A DNA stretch of 64,000 nt from DALYLB01 sp964468345 (GTDB lineage: Bacteria; Acidobacteriota; Blastocatellia; RBC074), in NCBI GenBank assembly GCA_964468345.1, contig CAYXVZ010000009.1, positions 62,001 to 126,000 on the forward strand, in the 5' to 3' direction. The notes under the pieces were generated by a model. It was not told the DNA's origin, did not search any database, and saw only the letters and a list, made by a program, of their open reading frames with translations. Shown here piece by piece: positions 8,722-16,848 of the stretch (position 1 is its first letter; every line of letters starts with the position of its first letter). The position numbers and the translations under genes were made by a program.

Positions 8722-10419
8722 CTATACGCCCATGTTTTTAGTCAAAGCCTGGACTTTATTCATAAGAGCTTCACATTTCTTTAAATTCTTGAATAATGTT
8801 GGAATGATGGCGTTTGGGTAATCTTTATCTACACAAACAATTAATCCTGTAAGCTGTTTAATTACTAGCGGTTTTAAGAAACTTTCTTTAAGTATAGCAG
8901 TAAAATCAAATGATGTATCTTTTAAGTTCTCACCTGAAATCTCACTAAATACAAGGGCGGATACAATTCTATTTCCATGCACCGCAATTGCTTTGTATTG
9001 GAAAAAAGGCTCTTTGAGCTCTTGGTCTAAGATTTTATCGATAAACCGCTGAATTTGAACACATCTCCATACATATACACCAGAAATTGAAGGGTTAAAG
9101 ATCTCTTTATACGGAGCTTTCCTAATATCCTCCCATAACTTGCTAATCTCCCGTTTAAGTTGAACTGCTAAACGGGCTTTCCCAGACGCACAAGCCAAAG
9201 CACTGGTCGCGTCCACCAGATCAAAAGATGTTTCAGCCCTAATTACACTCTCTCCGCGCATAACTTGATAATCTATACCATCAATTAGTAATTCATTCCT
9301 GAGGCGGGATTGCTCTGGATCTAGAGAAACAAAATCTCTATTCTCAATTCTGTTTTGTCGATTATTAGTTTTAGTTACAAGTTCGCCAAAACTCTCATCG
9401 TCACCTCGAACAATAATTCTGACTTGAATGACTAAATTAGATAATTTTTCCGAATCAATTTCACTAAAACGCCCAATAGATCCAACCGTCTGGGCTCCAT
9501 TTACAATACTGATATCTTTGCAATGAAAAACAGCATGATCATTCCCTGTTCCACCTACCATCGATCGAGTGACCTCCTTCGCGATAATGGTAATACCATT
9601 ATTAAAGTACCAAAAATCTTCAGGCCTATTATTTATAGTGTCGCGCATTTCCTCATTGACGTCTGTATCTCCAAGCACGCTTCGCAAGTTCTTCGCCAGC
9701 AGTCTCCCTCTGTACGCCGACCACCAGCTTGCTACTTGATCTCCTGTAACTTGACCATAAATAGCTTCCCTCGGACTGGTCTTTTTCCCCCATTCTCTAA
9801 AAGTGATTTGCAAATCTATTGGACTACCAGCCAGTGCTGACGTCAAAGATTTATACAATTCAGCTTGATTTAAAACATTTGCAAAAACTACCTCACTGGT
9901 GTCATTCATCTCCGATAATAAGTCACCCAAATCGCGCATCGAGTGCTTACTCAGCAGTGCAGTACCAGTATAGACAAGCAGTAAATCGTATCTTGTCCCT
10001 GGATCGCTTAATGCACTCGTAATCTCCGCTTCCTTGTCAGCAACTTTTCTATTGAACCGTTCAAACTTAAGATTAAATAGATCGTGTACCCCGCTAACGA
10101 ATTTTTTTACATCTCCATTATCTGGTTGCCCACTTCCTGAGTGAATCCATTTAGACTGAACGATATAGAGACGCTTATTTGATTCATCATGATAAATAGC
10201 ATCAATACCATTATCCTCACCACCATCTGTTATTGACTTGGCCGCAATCTCTGGAGGAATTGCAGCCTGATAGTACAAGGCGTAAGCAGCTAATGATCGA
10301 GTTAATAAATAATTTTCCCTTTCAGATGCAGAATTATTTTTTTGGTCGGACATGTCGATCAAAGCGTCGAACGTCTTACAAATCTGATTCTTTATCTGAT
10401 TTAGATGAATAATACTCAT
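8722..10419 (-). CDS. AIPR-family (abortive infection phage resistance) nuclease
   Basis: 565 residues. The sequence matches the AIPR family: an N-terminal PD-(D/E)xK-like core, GGEDNGIDAIY then LYIVQSKW (about D73, Q88, K90), followed by the characteristic FWYFNNGITIIA (about 260-275) and CKDISIVNGAQTVGSI segments. Family members are predicted or shown nucleases in phage-exclusion systems, often beside DNA methyltransferases. The gene is strikingly AT-rich compared with its phage neighbours, a sign of recent acquisition. It is co-oriented with a small gene and a methyltransferase upstream. Family call is confident; the antiphage role is inferred. Confidence 0.88.
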   Translation of the reverse strand: MSIIHLNQIKNQICKTFDALIDMSDQKNNSASERENYLLTRSLAAYALYYQAAIPPEIAAKSITDGGEDNGIDAIYHDESNKRLYIVQSKWIHSGSGQPDNGDVKKFVSGVHDLFNLKFERFNRKVADKEAEITSALSDPGTRYDLLLVYTGTALLSKHSMRDLGDLLSEMNDTSEVVFANVLNQAELYKSLTSALAGSPIDLQITFREWGKKTSPREAIYGQVTGDQVASWWSAYRGRLLAKNLRSVLGDTDVNEEMRDTINNRPEDFWYFNNGITIIAKEVTRSMVGGTGNDHAVFHCKDISIVNGAQTVGSIGRFSEIDSEKLSNLVIQVRIIVRGDDESFGELVTKTNNRQNRIENRDFVSLDPEQSRLRNELLIDGIDYQVMRGESVIRAETSFDLVDATSALACASGKARLAVQLKREISKLWEDIRKAPYKEIFNPSISGVYVWRCVQIQRFIDKILDQELKEPFFQYKAIAVHGNRIVSALVFSEISGENLKDTSFDFTAILKESFLKPLVIKQLTGLIVCVDKDYPNAIIPTLFKNLKKCEALMNKVQALTKNMGV

Positions 10420-10483
10420 AAGATGAATACTCTAGTAATCGCAATCATAACTCGCCGACAGCGAGATAAACAATGAATTACAC

Positions 10484-10509
10484 ACCCGCAGTATATCTAT
10501 ACTGCGGGT
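10484..10509. repeat. Perfect 12-bp inverted repeat between the small gene and the AIPR gene
   Basis: Arms ACCCGCAGTATA and TATACTGCGGGT are separated by two bases. It sits between the stop of the 93-residue gene and the AIPR start. There is no T-tract on either side, so an operator for a dimeric regulator or an attenuator is more likely than a simple terminator. Confidence 0.7.
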
Positions 10510-10549
10510 ATTTGAGAATTTAGATTCTGGATCGACTGATCGCGTTAGC

Positions 10550-10831
10550 TTATTTACGCGAATACCGAGACCGGCGTTTACGCTCATTTGTCACAGATCT
10601 CTGAAATGTCGAGAGGTTCGGCAGCTTATTGGAGATGAAGTCACGGGACGGGATAGTAAAGTTATCATCTCTTTCATGATAAATCTTTTTCATAACTTCG
10701 AGGAATATCGCATTAAAATTTGGATCTCCCATTTCATTATAGAAAACATTATCTGGCACTTCTGAAAGCAACTCGGCCAACACGTAATCCATATTACCTC
10801 CATAGATCACAATCTTCGAAATAATGCTCAA
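10550..10831 (-). CDS. Small protein of the methyltransferase-AIPR cassette
   Basis: 93 residues, AT-rich, unrecognised. The N-terminus is acidic (MDYVLAELLSEVPDNVFYNEMGDPNF if the internal ATG at 10792 is used); the C-terminus is very basic (SVTNERKRRSRYSRK). It lies 3 bases after the methyltransferase stop, so they are probably cotranscribed. Possible roles are a specificity or control subunit, but there is no visible helix-turn-helix and no function can be assigned. Confidence 0.55.
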   Translation of the reverse strand: MSIISKIVIYGGNMDYVLAELLSEVPDNVFYNEMGDPNFNAIFLEVMKKIYHERDDNFTIPSRDFISNKLPNLSTFQRSVTNERKRRSRYSRK

Positions 10832-10834
10832 TAG

Positions 10835-11680
10835 CTACGATTGAGCTACAACCACCCATTCATATTTTACCCATGGAAGATCTGGGTTTCGTGCCAGCTT
10901 CCATGCTTGATATCCGGTTGGACGCAATAGTTCTCTGGGATGTACAGCGACCGGCACGAGACCACTTTCCATCATCAAATTGATATGCCGACCTATTTCA
11001 TCTATCTCTGTTCCATTCTTTATTCTGTTTCTTAAAATAACAACTACGCACCCATTTCGGTGCAAATACCTATGAATATTTTTGTATAAAATTGCCATAG
11101 ATTTCCAAAATTCACTTGGCGTTCTCCTACCTATATTTTTAGGGCTTTTGCCGAATTCTTGCATTGTATGTAAACTTTTACGCTCCATGATCTCAATTTG
11201 ATGCTTCGTTGCCCCAGCTGAGTGATTTTGTAGAAAGGGGGGAGAGAATAAGACTAACGAAGCATCATCGCTTGGTTCCCATTCCAATGCATCTGCGCAA
11301 AAAAGATTCGTCGATCGATAATTCCCCGTTTCTATATTCATTTTGGCTAAGCCATATAAGGTTTCTTCTATTTCACACCCTTGTAGGGAGGCATTACCTA
11401 ACGACGTTTTTGTTGTTCTAAGCCAAAGACCGCCAGCGCCTAACATTGGATCAACACAAATCCTTCTACCGCGACAATATCGCTCAACAAGCCAAGCACC
11501 CACTTGTGGATGATTCTTCCCCGGGGCTCGTGTTGTCCCTAAGGCTGTTCCCTGCCAAGTAGCGGCTGAAGCCAATCCTGGGACCGGAATAGTTTCACGA
11601 AGCTTTAAACGCCATCGATTTGCCCAATCTTCAGGAGATAAAGCAAGACTGTCTTTGGTATCGGTCTCTTCTGTTTCCAT
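10835..11680 (-). CDS. DNA (N6-adenine or N4-cytosine) methyltransferase
   Basis: 281 residues from the ATG at 11680 (a TTG one codon upstream is also possible). SAM-binding motif I is DPMLGAG (about 79-85), followed by an acidic CEIE, then DAL, then catalytic motif IV SPPF (about 147-150), typical of amino-methyltransferases with motif I before IV. It is AT-rich like the AIPR gene and is the first gene of a leftward three-gene cassette. It could protect phage or host DNA from a partner nuclease, possibly the AIPR protein. The specificity domain was not identified. Confidence 0.82.
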   Translation of the reverse strand: METEETDTKDSLALSPEDWANRWRLKLRETIPVPGLASAATWQGTALGTTRAPGKNHPQVGAWLVERYCRGRRICVDPMLGAGGLWLRTTKTSLGNASLQGCEIEETLYGLAKMNIETGNYRSTNLFCADALEWEPSDDASLVLFSPPFLQNHSAGATKHQIEIMERKSLHTMQEFGKSPKNIGRRTPSEFWKSMAILYKNIHRYLHRNGCVVVILRNRIKNGTEIDEIGRHINLMMESGLVPVAVHPRELLRPTGYQAWKLARNPDLPWVKYEWVVVAQS

Positions 11681-11868
11681 CAATAAAATCAGATTGTTAA
11701 ATGAGCTCTGTTCTAAAATATGAAGAGTGCAATAACAAAAAAATGCACTAACCTGTTTAGGATGTCTGTTCTTAATACAGAGTCCATAAATGGTATTAAG
11801 CCGCTGTCAGGTTGATATATCATGACAGTGTATCAAGAGTTTACTTACCTGTTAATGAGGATACAACA

Positions 11869-11895
11869 AAAAAAGGCCGGCATTGCCGGCCTTTT
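11869..11895. terminator. Bidirectional rho-independent terminator
   Basis: AAAAGGCCGGC, three-base loop ATT, then GCCGGCCTTTT. With A-runs on one side and T-runs on the other it can stop transcription in both directions. It would insulate the methyltransferase-AIPR cassette from the phage lysis genes to its right. Confidence 0.85.
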
Positions 11896-11960
11896 CTGAC
11901 TCCGCTAGCGTGTTCCAGACCTACCGATCCCACTCGCGGAATCAAACTCGAATTGTCCCG

Positions 11961-11989
11961 CCGTCCGGCGATCTCACAGCGCCGGACGG
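11961..11989. repeat. Stem-loop, 10-bp perfect arms
   Basis: CCGTCCGGCG and CGCCGGACGG separated by 9 bases, in the non-coding gap. No T-tract follows. Confidence 0.6.
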
Positions 11990-12045
11990 CGTCCTGAACC
12001 GGCTCGCCCATCCCTCACGAATAACAAGCCAGCTCAAACCTTAAT

Positions 12046-12096
12046 GTCGCGTCCGAATTCAACCGACCCCCGTCATACTGTGAATCCGGACGCGAC
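12046..12096. repeat. Stem-loop, 10-bp perfect arms
   Basis: GTCGCGTCCG (12046-12055) and CGGACGCGAC (12087-12096), loop about 31 bases, in the same gap. It may belong to a structured RNA or regulatory site. Confidence 0.55.
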
Positions 12097-12172
12097 CTTC
12101 AGTTGCCGGGATGACCTCGTTCCCGTCCAGTGTGCCCCGTAACCTGAGCAGGACAAGCCCGGCGACCGAAAT

Positions 12173-12397
12173 TCAATCTCCCTCCTCCTTGTGCCGATGA
12201 CGATCCGGCCACCGGCGATTGAGATACCGCTTCACGAAGTGGTTCGCCGCCATCGATGCCACCGAAACGAGGAGCGTCACAAAGATCTGCGCCACCCAGG
12301 GAGGTACCGACGGCAGCAGAGCCGCATAATGTGCAATCAATCCCGCGATCGTGCCCAAGCCCGCAGCCCCGATCACATCTCCGTTGTGATGCGTCAT
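12173..12397 (-). CDS. Holin-like small membrane protein
   Basis: 74 residues from the second in-frame ATG (MTHHNGDVIG; the first at 12409 adds four residues). Two hydrophobic segments (GAAGLGTIAGLIAHYAALL and WVAQIFVTLLVSVASMAA) are joined by a short PSVPP turn, followed by a highly charged tail (KRYLNRRWPDRHRHKEEGD). Size, two membrane helices and charged C-terminus fit a class II holin, which forms lesions in the inner membrane at lysis. No endolysin is visible nearby, so the role is inferred. Confidence 0.55.
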   Translation of the reverse strand: MTHHNGDVIGAAGLGTIAGLIAHYAALLPSVPPWVAQIFVTLLVSVASMAANHFVKRYLNRRWPDRHRHKEEGD

Positions 12398-12426
12398 GTC
12401 CGTTCTCATAGGGGCGAATGGGTGTA

Positions 12427-12795
12427 TTAGGCGGCCAGCGCCGGCGCGTTCAATACCGCCTTGCCGGCCAGCAGCGCACGGATCACCTGGTTGATATACC
12501 TCAGCGTCGCCGCCGCCTTGCCTTTGGCGCGAATCTGCGCGACGGTCAGCGTCCCGCTCGCCAGGCGCAATACGATCTTCGGTGCGCCGGAGATCTTCTC
12601 GGTCGTGCCCTTCGCGATCATCTCCGGCAGCGCCGGGATGTCCTCGCTATTCTGTATCGCCGCGATCGCCTCGCCGGCATAGAGCAGAAACTGGCCGGCC
12701 CAATCGTCCGCGCCGCTTTCGTTCTCATCGGCATTGACCAGCTCATTCCCGGCCGCGGCCAGGAAGAGCGGCAAGTCTTCCATCGAAATCCACAT
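12427..12795 (-). CDS. Hypothetical phage protein
   Basis: 122 residues from the ATG at 12795, chosen because GGAAAGGGCGAG lies just upstream. The N-terminus is acidic (MEDLPLFLAAAGNELVNADENESGADDWAG); the C-terminal half is Ala-rich and helical. It is unrecognised. It directly precedes the holin-like gene and follows a strong terminator, so it may begin the lysis/late segment. Confidence 0.6.
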   Translation of the reverse strand: MWISMEDLPLFLAAAGNELVNADENESGADDWAGQFLLYAGEAIAAIQNSEDIPALPEMIAKGTTEKISGAPKIVLRLASGTLTVAQIRAKGKAAATLRYINQVIRALLAGKAVLNAPALAA

Positions 12796-12827
12796 ACTCG
12801 CCCTTTCCTCTGGTTGAAAAAACAAAA

Positions 12828-12868
12828 AGCGCCGAACCTGATTGCCTTTGGCAGTCAGATCCGGCGCT
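12828..12868 (-). terminator. Rho-independent terminator of the phage early operon
   Basis: On the leftward strand a long stem (AGCGCCG ... CGGCGCT with an inner CTGACTGCC/GGCAATCAG stem) is followed by TTTTTGTTTTTT. It lies directly after the last small gene of the early block and before the lysis-side genes, a plausible early/late boundary and antitermination point. Confidence 0.85.
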
Positions 12869-12912
12869 CGTGGCGCTCAAAATTTCTTTCGGCTTAGATC
12901 GTCGTTGGGAGT

Positions 12913-13146
12913 CTAGCTCCTCTTGCGATTCACGCCAGAATTTTCAACGGCAGTATACACAGGCGGAAAATTGAGCGCAATCATCATTTGCCCATCGACG
13001 ACTTGAACGAGGTACTGATCATTACATTTCTGGCAATAAGCCTGTGCGCTGCCCGAGAAATCCACACCGTACCGGGTTAGTAGCTTTCCGCACCGTGGGC
13101 AGTGCAGATCGACGAAAATCGGTGAGGAAGGTAGTGAGGAGTTCAA
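12913..13146 (-). CDS. Small zinc-ribbon protein (Com-like)
   Basis: 77 residues. Two Cys pairs (CPRCGK near residue 16 and CQKC near 38) form a probable zinc ribbon, similar in layout to phage Mu Com-type translational regulators, though that resemblance is loose. The TTG start at 13146 is set by GAGGT seven bases upstream. It is the last gene of the early operon before the terminator. Confidence 0.65.
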   Translation of the reverse strand: MNSSLPSSPIFVDLHCPRCGKLLTRYGVDFSGSAQAYCQKCNDQYLVQVVDGQMMIALNFPPVYTAVENSGVNRKRS

Positions 13147-13159
13147 TGGTTACCTCTTG

Positions 13160-13384
13160 TTATCGCTCCGGCATTCCTCCGGCAGCCGTTACAACGGCCG
13201 GCTCCAGCTCGATGGCCAGAACCGGCTCCCATCCATTGCAATCCTGAACGATCGCGGGATCGAAACCCAGCGGATGCGCGCCGGATCCCGGATAGGAAGC
13301 CGTGCGCGGCGCGGCGGTTGAATTCTCGCAGTCGATTCGATCCGGCCCGATCAGGATACGATATTTGCAGTCTTCGCAGTTCAT
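13160..13384 (-). CDS. Cys-rich small phage protein
   Basis: 74 residues with CEDCKY near the N-terminus plus two further Cys (residues ~19 and 49), possibly metal-binding. The ATG overlaps the ThiF stop (ATGA), so it is translationally coupled to the PRTRC genes. No family recognised. Confidence 0.6.
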   Translation of the reverse strand: MNCEDCKYRILIGPDRIDCENSTAAPRTASYPGSGAHPLGFDPAIVQDCNGWEPVLAIELEPAVVTAAGGMPER

Positions 13385-14247
13385 GCGGCTTTCCTTTTTT
13401 CCTTCGCGTCGGTCAGGAACGCTACCGGCTTTCGAATCAGGCCGGCGATCTCATCGGGGGTGATATAGCGGCTGCGCATCGAGCCGGCTTCGAGATCGAA
13501 GTACGTCGCGAAGCGCCGCAGGCCGCCGAAGCAAAACCGGAGCAGGTAATCCGTCGCGATGCTCGCGACCATCTGATTCACGGCCAGAGATTGATCGTTG
13601 GCGAGCTGGATATCGGCGCAGGAAAGCTTCGCAGCGAGCAACTCTTCCGGCCGATCGACAAGCAGATCGCGCGCGACCAGCGAAGGCGCCGGCAGCGCCG
13701 TGCAGATTTTGCGACTCCGGAACGCTCCCTGCAGTTCCTTAGCCGCCGTCGCCGAGCCGAGCAGGACCTGGCCGGAAGATTCCGCATTGCCGCAATCGAG
13801 CCAGAAATACTCCCCGTGATCGGCTTCGGCGATGACCTTGTGAATCTGCCGGCGCGCCGCGGCGTTATCGACGCAGCCGATGATGAGATTCACCTTTTGA
13901 AATCCGATATTTCGAAAGACCTCGGGGCTGAAGCGATACGGCACGGCGTTGATCTCGATGCCCCACGCGGCCGAGTAGCGGGCCGCCAGAGTGAGCGCCT
14001 TGTTCCGGCCGAGTTCCGCCTGGCAGAAGTTTTGCCGCGGAATATTCTTCGCCTCGACCTGATCGGGATCGCAGAAGACGGTTTCTACATCGACGTTCTT
14101 CTCCTGCAGGACCTTCGCGATCCGCGCGATCGACGGCGCGAGCCAGCTTCCCGTGCCGCCGCAGCCAACCAGGAGGAAGCGGAATCCGCCATGAACAGGC
14201 AGCAGGAGCTGCGCGGCCTTCGCAAAGGAAAGATCAATTTTCGCCAT
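13381..14247 (-). CDS. PRTRC-type ThiF family protein (E1-like adenylyltransferase)
   Basis: 288 residues from the ATG at 14247, chosen for GGAGG three bases upstream; it overlaps the previous gene by 14 bases. The Rossmann ATP-binding loop VGCGGTGSW, the downstream FCDPDQVEAKNIPRQNF (acidic plus Arg residues used for adenylation) and LIIGCVDNAAARR are hallmarks of ThiF/E1 enzymes. Family members adenylate the C-terminus of Ub-like or sulfur-carrier proteins. It is the last gene of a row matching the PRTRC cassette (Ub-like, E2-like, JAMM, E1-like). The substrate is unknown. Confidence 0.88.
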   Translation of the reverse strand: MAKIDLSFAKAAQLLLPVHGGFRFLLVGCGGTGSWLAPSIARIAKVLQEKNVDVETVFCDPDQVEAKNIPRQNFCQAELGRNKALTLAARYSAAWGIEINAVPYRFSPEVFRNIGFQKVNLIIGCVDNAAARRQIHKVIAEADHGEYFWLDCGNAESSGQVLLGSATAAKELQGAFRSRKICTALPAPSLVARDLLVDRPEELLAAKLSCADIQLANDQSLAVNQMVASIATDYLLRFCFGGLRRFATYFDLEAGSMRSRYITPDEIAGLIRKPVAFLTDAKEKRKAA

Positions 14248-14884
14248 AGGCCTCCTCCGCGCACCGATCGACAAGGTTCTCCGGCAGTTCGAGCACCGAC
14301 GAAGCCGAGATCTCCCAGAAATTGCCGTAGACGCCGACCCGCATCCGGATCTCGGGCGTCTCGTCCAGATTCCCGATCACACCGTAGAGGCGGAAGCCCT
14401 GCTCGTCGGCATCATCACGCGAGGAGAAGCGCGCTCGCATCTTGTGGTGGGAATGAATTTCGATGATCGCGCGCTCGTATTCCGCTTCCGTCCCTTCCGC
14501 CGGCCGGCAACTGGCCGGCATTCGCATCTGTTCGGGCTCAATCAGCTCCCAGCCGTTGTTCCACGGATAGACCGGCGACCAGGCGAGCCAGAAAAGCGTT
14601 TCTAGGCCTTTCTCGCCGTATTCAATGGATTTGCTCAGCATTACCTCGACCAGGCCTTCCGGCACCGTCGGATAGTTGAACTCAAAGATCGGCTCGATCT
14701 CGCCCATCCCGCGAACATTGCAGAACGCGATCGGAAAGCGCACCTTGATCCCGGTGCGCTCGGCGTGCAGATAGAGCCCGTCTGCCGCCAGGACGTAATC
14801 GAACATTCCTCCGACCGGCCGATGCTCCACTCGGCCCGGCAGATGAAACGTGTGCCCCACCAGGGGCTGGATTGCTGTGCTCAT
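14234..14884 (-). CDS. PRTRC-type protein A, JAMM (MPN) metallopeptidase
   Basis: 216 residues. The C-terminal half carries an exact JAMM motif HxHx7SxxD: H144, H146, S154, D157 within IHSHHKMRARFSSRDDADE. JAMM proteases remove or process ubiquitin-like proteins using zinc. The N-terminal 120 residues match no motif I can see, consistent with the two-part PRTRC-A layout. The ATG overlaps the upstream stop (ATGA). Catalytic fold is confident; PRTRC assignment rests on the neighbours. Confidence 0.82.
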   Translation of the reverse strand: MSTAIQPLVGHTFHLPGRVEHRPVGGMFDYVLAADGLYLHAERTGIKVRFPIAFCNVRGMGEIEPIFEFNYPTVPEGLVEVMLSKSIEYGEKGLETLFWLAWSPVYPWNNGWELIEPEQMRMPASCRPAEGTEAEYERAIIEIHSHHKMRARFSSRDDADEQGFRLYGVIGNLDETPEIRMRVGVYGNFWEISASSVLELPENLVDRCAEEAYGEN

Positions 14885-15582
14885 TCTTCCCCCCTTTTCG
14901 TGATTCGCTCGACCGCAGCATCGAGCGTGCAGGAATTCGGAAACAGTCTGTGTTCAAGCGCGGTGAGATCGGAGACGGGATAGGTTTTCGCGCCAGCCTT
15001 CCCGAGCGCGAGCAAGGCATCGTTCGCGTTTTGCGGATAGAGCAGGCTTTTCCCGTCCGCCCAGCTCCCCGAGAACGGTGCGTCCCAGAAGGTCCGCCAC
15101 ATCGCCTCAAAACATCCCGTCTGAACGTCCGGATGCGGATTGGTTCCCCAGCAGATCAGGCCGATCGTGCTGACGTTCGCGCACGGCGCGTTATACAGGC
15201 GCGCTTTCGGATCGAATTTCGGCTCGCGCATCGCCCAGAGGTAATAGCTGCTCCCCTGGGCGAAAAAGGCGAGCGCCGGCATCGGGACGCGCAAGGGACG
15301 CTTCCGCTTGCCGAGCCAGACCGAGTACACCGCCGGCGGATGCCAGGCGAGCATCCAGTGCCCTTTCGCGCCGATGCCGTAGCGGCGTACGCCCGCCGGC
15401 AGCCACCCGGAATCGACCGGCTCGGCCGAGAGTGCCTGCCGGATCGCGCCAGGACTGACATACTTCTGCTCGACGGCGCGACCGCCGGTTTTTTGGCCGA
15501 CGAACAGGAATTCCGAACCAATCAGGTAAATCGCCGCGTCGGGACGGATGCCCGCCGGCGGCGCGATCTTCGCTTGTCTCAT
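14881..15582 (-). CDS. PRTRC-type protein B (E2-like)
   Basis: 233 residues. An RPLRVPMPALAFFA segment (about 95-108), then LYNAPCANVSTIGLICWGTNPHP (about 129-151) and a FWDAPFSG region resemble PRTRC system protein B, a family related to E2 conjugating enzymes. Cys 134, 144 and 157 are candidates for a catalytic thiol. It overlaps both neighbours by ATGA junctions. Identification combines motif recall and the conserved neighbourhood; an alignment is needed to place the active site. Confidence 0.65.
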   Translation of the reverse strand: MRQAKIAPPAGIRPDAAIYLIGSEFLFVGQKTGGRAVEQKYVSPGAIRQALSAEPVDSGWLPAGVRRYGIGAKGHWMLAWHPPAVYSVWLGKRKRPLRVPMPALAFFAQGSSYYLWAMREPKFDPKARLYNAPCANVSTIGLICWGTNPHPDVQTGCFEAMWRTFWDAPFSGSWADGKSLLYPQNANDALLALGKAGAKTYPVSDLTALEHRLFPNSCTLDAAVERITKRGEE

Positions 15583-16412
15583 GCAGCCAATACCTCCACG
15601 AGCGGCACCGCGCCCGGCTTCGTCGTGACGCGAACGCGCTCTCTATTCGGCACCCAGGAGCGCTTGAGCAAGCTTTCGACCCGCTTCAAGCGCGCCGGCT
15701 TTGCCAGGACCCATTTCGTGAATGAATCGACGGTCCTCTCGATCTCGGCCGCCTCTTCGTACTCTTCCGCGAGCCATCGCATCTGCTGCTCCTGCCACAG
15801 CGGCATCTCGCCCTGCATCCACTCTTCTTCCGAAAGATCGATCCAGGCGTTATGCGTGTTGCAGCAGACGGCCGAGACGACGATCGGTAGTTTCGCGAGC
15901 ATTCCCCGTTTTTCGGCGCAGACATCGTCGAGTTCGCCTTCGCTGAAACTCTTCCCCGCCGGCAGGGCTTTCAAATCCGTCCCCCCGAGAAACTCGCAGG
16001 CGATGCCGGTATGACTGACGATCAGCTCTTCGAGCTGATTGAGCCCTTGCCCTTCGAAGAGCTTCTCGTGCCAGGTCATCGTGATCTGCCGCAGCGGGAT
16101 CGTCTCGAAGGCCCACGAAGGTTCGTCGTAGGCATAGGTCAGTTCGTCGAAAGCCCAGATCGGAAACAGCCGCTCGTCCACCAGCTCCGCGAAACGGTTA
16201 TAGGAGGCGAGGACCGACTGCGCCGTGCGGTAATCCATCGAGAAGTCCGCCGGGAAAAACGTCTTGAAAAGCTCGACGATGTTCGTGCCGTACTGGATCA
16301 ACTCCAGATGCCAGACCGCATCGCGGGCCTTCATCCGCGCGGCTTCGCGGGCCTTGAGCGCGGGCGGCACGCATTCTTCGAGCAAGGGCTTTTTGGTTCG
16401 ACGCTTCGCCAT
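15579..16412 (-). CDS. PRTRC-type protein F candidate
   Basis: 277 residues from the ATG at 16412 (MAKRRTKKPLLEECVPP), one base after the upstream stop; the longer frame runs into the neighbouring gene. It is acidic, Trp-rich and without membrane segments; an SAVCCNTHNAW stretch holds two adjacent Cys. No catalytic motif is visible. In PRTRC cassettes a protein F gene of similar size sits beside C and B, which is the main reason for this name. Confidence 0.5.
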   Translation of the reverse strand: MAKRRTKKPLLEECVPPALKAREAARMKARDAVWHLELIQYGTNIVELFKTFFPADFSMDYRTAQSVLASYNRFAELVDERLFPIWAFDELTYAYDEPSWAFETIPLRQITMTWHEKLFEGQGLNQLEELIVSHTGIACEFLGGTDLKALPAGKSFSEGELDDVCAEKRGMLAKLPIVVSAVCCNTHNAWIDLSEEEWMQGEMPLWQEQQMRWLAEEYEEAAEIERTVDSFTKWVLAKPARLKRVESLLKRSWVPNRERVRVTTKPGAVPLVEVLAA

Positions 16413-16413
16413 A

Positions 16414-16848
16414 TCAGAATCCCAGGGGAATGTCGGTCGCGGGAAGCGTCGGCGCGTCGTGAAGCGCGCACAGCGCGACGTCGACCGCGTGCAAATCACT
16501 CTGCCCTGTCTCGGCCGCGGCCGCGATCTGCGGAATCATCGCGCGGATCGCCTCCGGATCGAGTTGTCCGGCCTCGGCCAGTTCCCGAATCCGGTCGCTC
16601 ATCACGATCGCCGGGTTGATCGCTTCCGACGCGGCGAGGAGCGCGTCGATCACGCTCCCCTTGGTTCCCGCCTTCTTCGCGACCGTCACCGTCAGCTGGC
16701 CGCCGCTTGATCGCTTGTCGACGCGCGTGAAGGTCGCCGTCTTCGCGTCCGGCCAGTTCACCTGCAGCGCGGCGCGCAGCGTGTCGTCGCTTTCCGCGAT
16801 CTCGTCGTCGAGCGTGATCGTCTGTCCTTCGATCTTGATCTGTGCCAT
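16414..16848 (-). CDS. PRTRC-type protein C, ubiquitin-like protein
   Basis: 144 residues. The first ~66 (IKIEGQTITLDDEIAESDD ... NWPDAKTATF ... GQLTVTVAKKAGTKG) match the Ub-like PRTRC C pattern: beta strand, acidic loop, helix, YP/WP-x-TA strand and a terminal GTKG signature. An ~80-residue acidic, Ala-rich extension absent from the usual ~70-residue protein C follows. There is no C-terminal Gly-Gly (the end is DIPLGF), so conjugation would need another route or processing after GTKG. It is flanked by E- and F-like genes. Confidence 0.7.
   Translation of the reverse strand: MAQIKIEGQTITLDDEIAESDDTLRAALQVNWPDAKTATFTRVDKRSSGGQLTVTVAKKAGTKGSVIDALLAASEAINPAIVMSDRIRELAEAGQLDPEAIRAMIPQIAAAAETGQSDLHAVDVALCALHDAPTLPATDIPLGF

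Larger units (their letters stand above)
11684..12172. other. Non-coding hairpin-rich gap upstream of the defence cassette
   Basis: About 490 bases without a credible gene. It holds an AGTGCA/TGCACT inverted repeat (11726-11749) near the methyltransferase start, a strong symmetrical terminator (11869-11895), and two further stem-loops with 10-bp perfect arms (11961-11989 and 12046-12096). The left half is AT-rich like the cassette and the right half GC-rich like the phage, so a junction of the insertion probably lies near 11,870-11,900. Confidence 0.6.
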
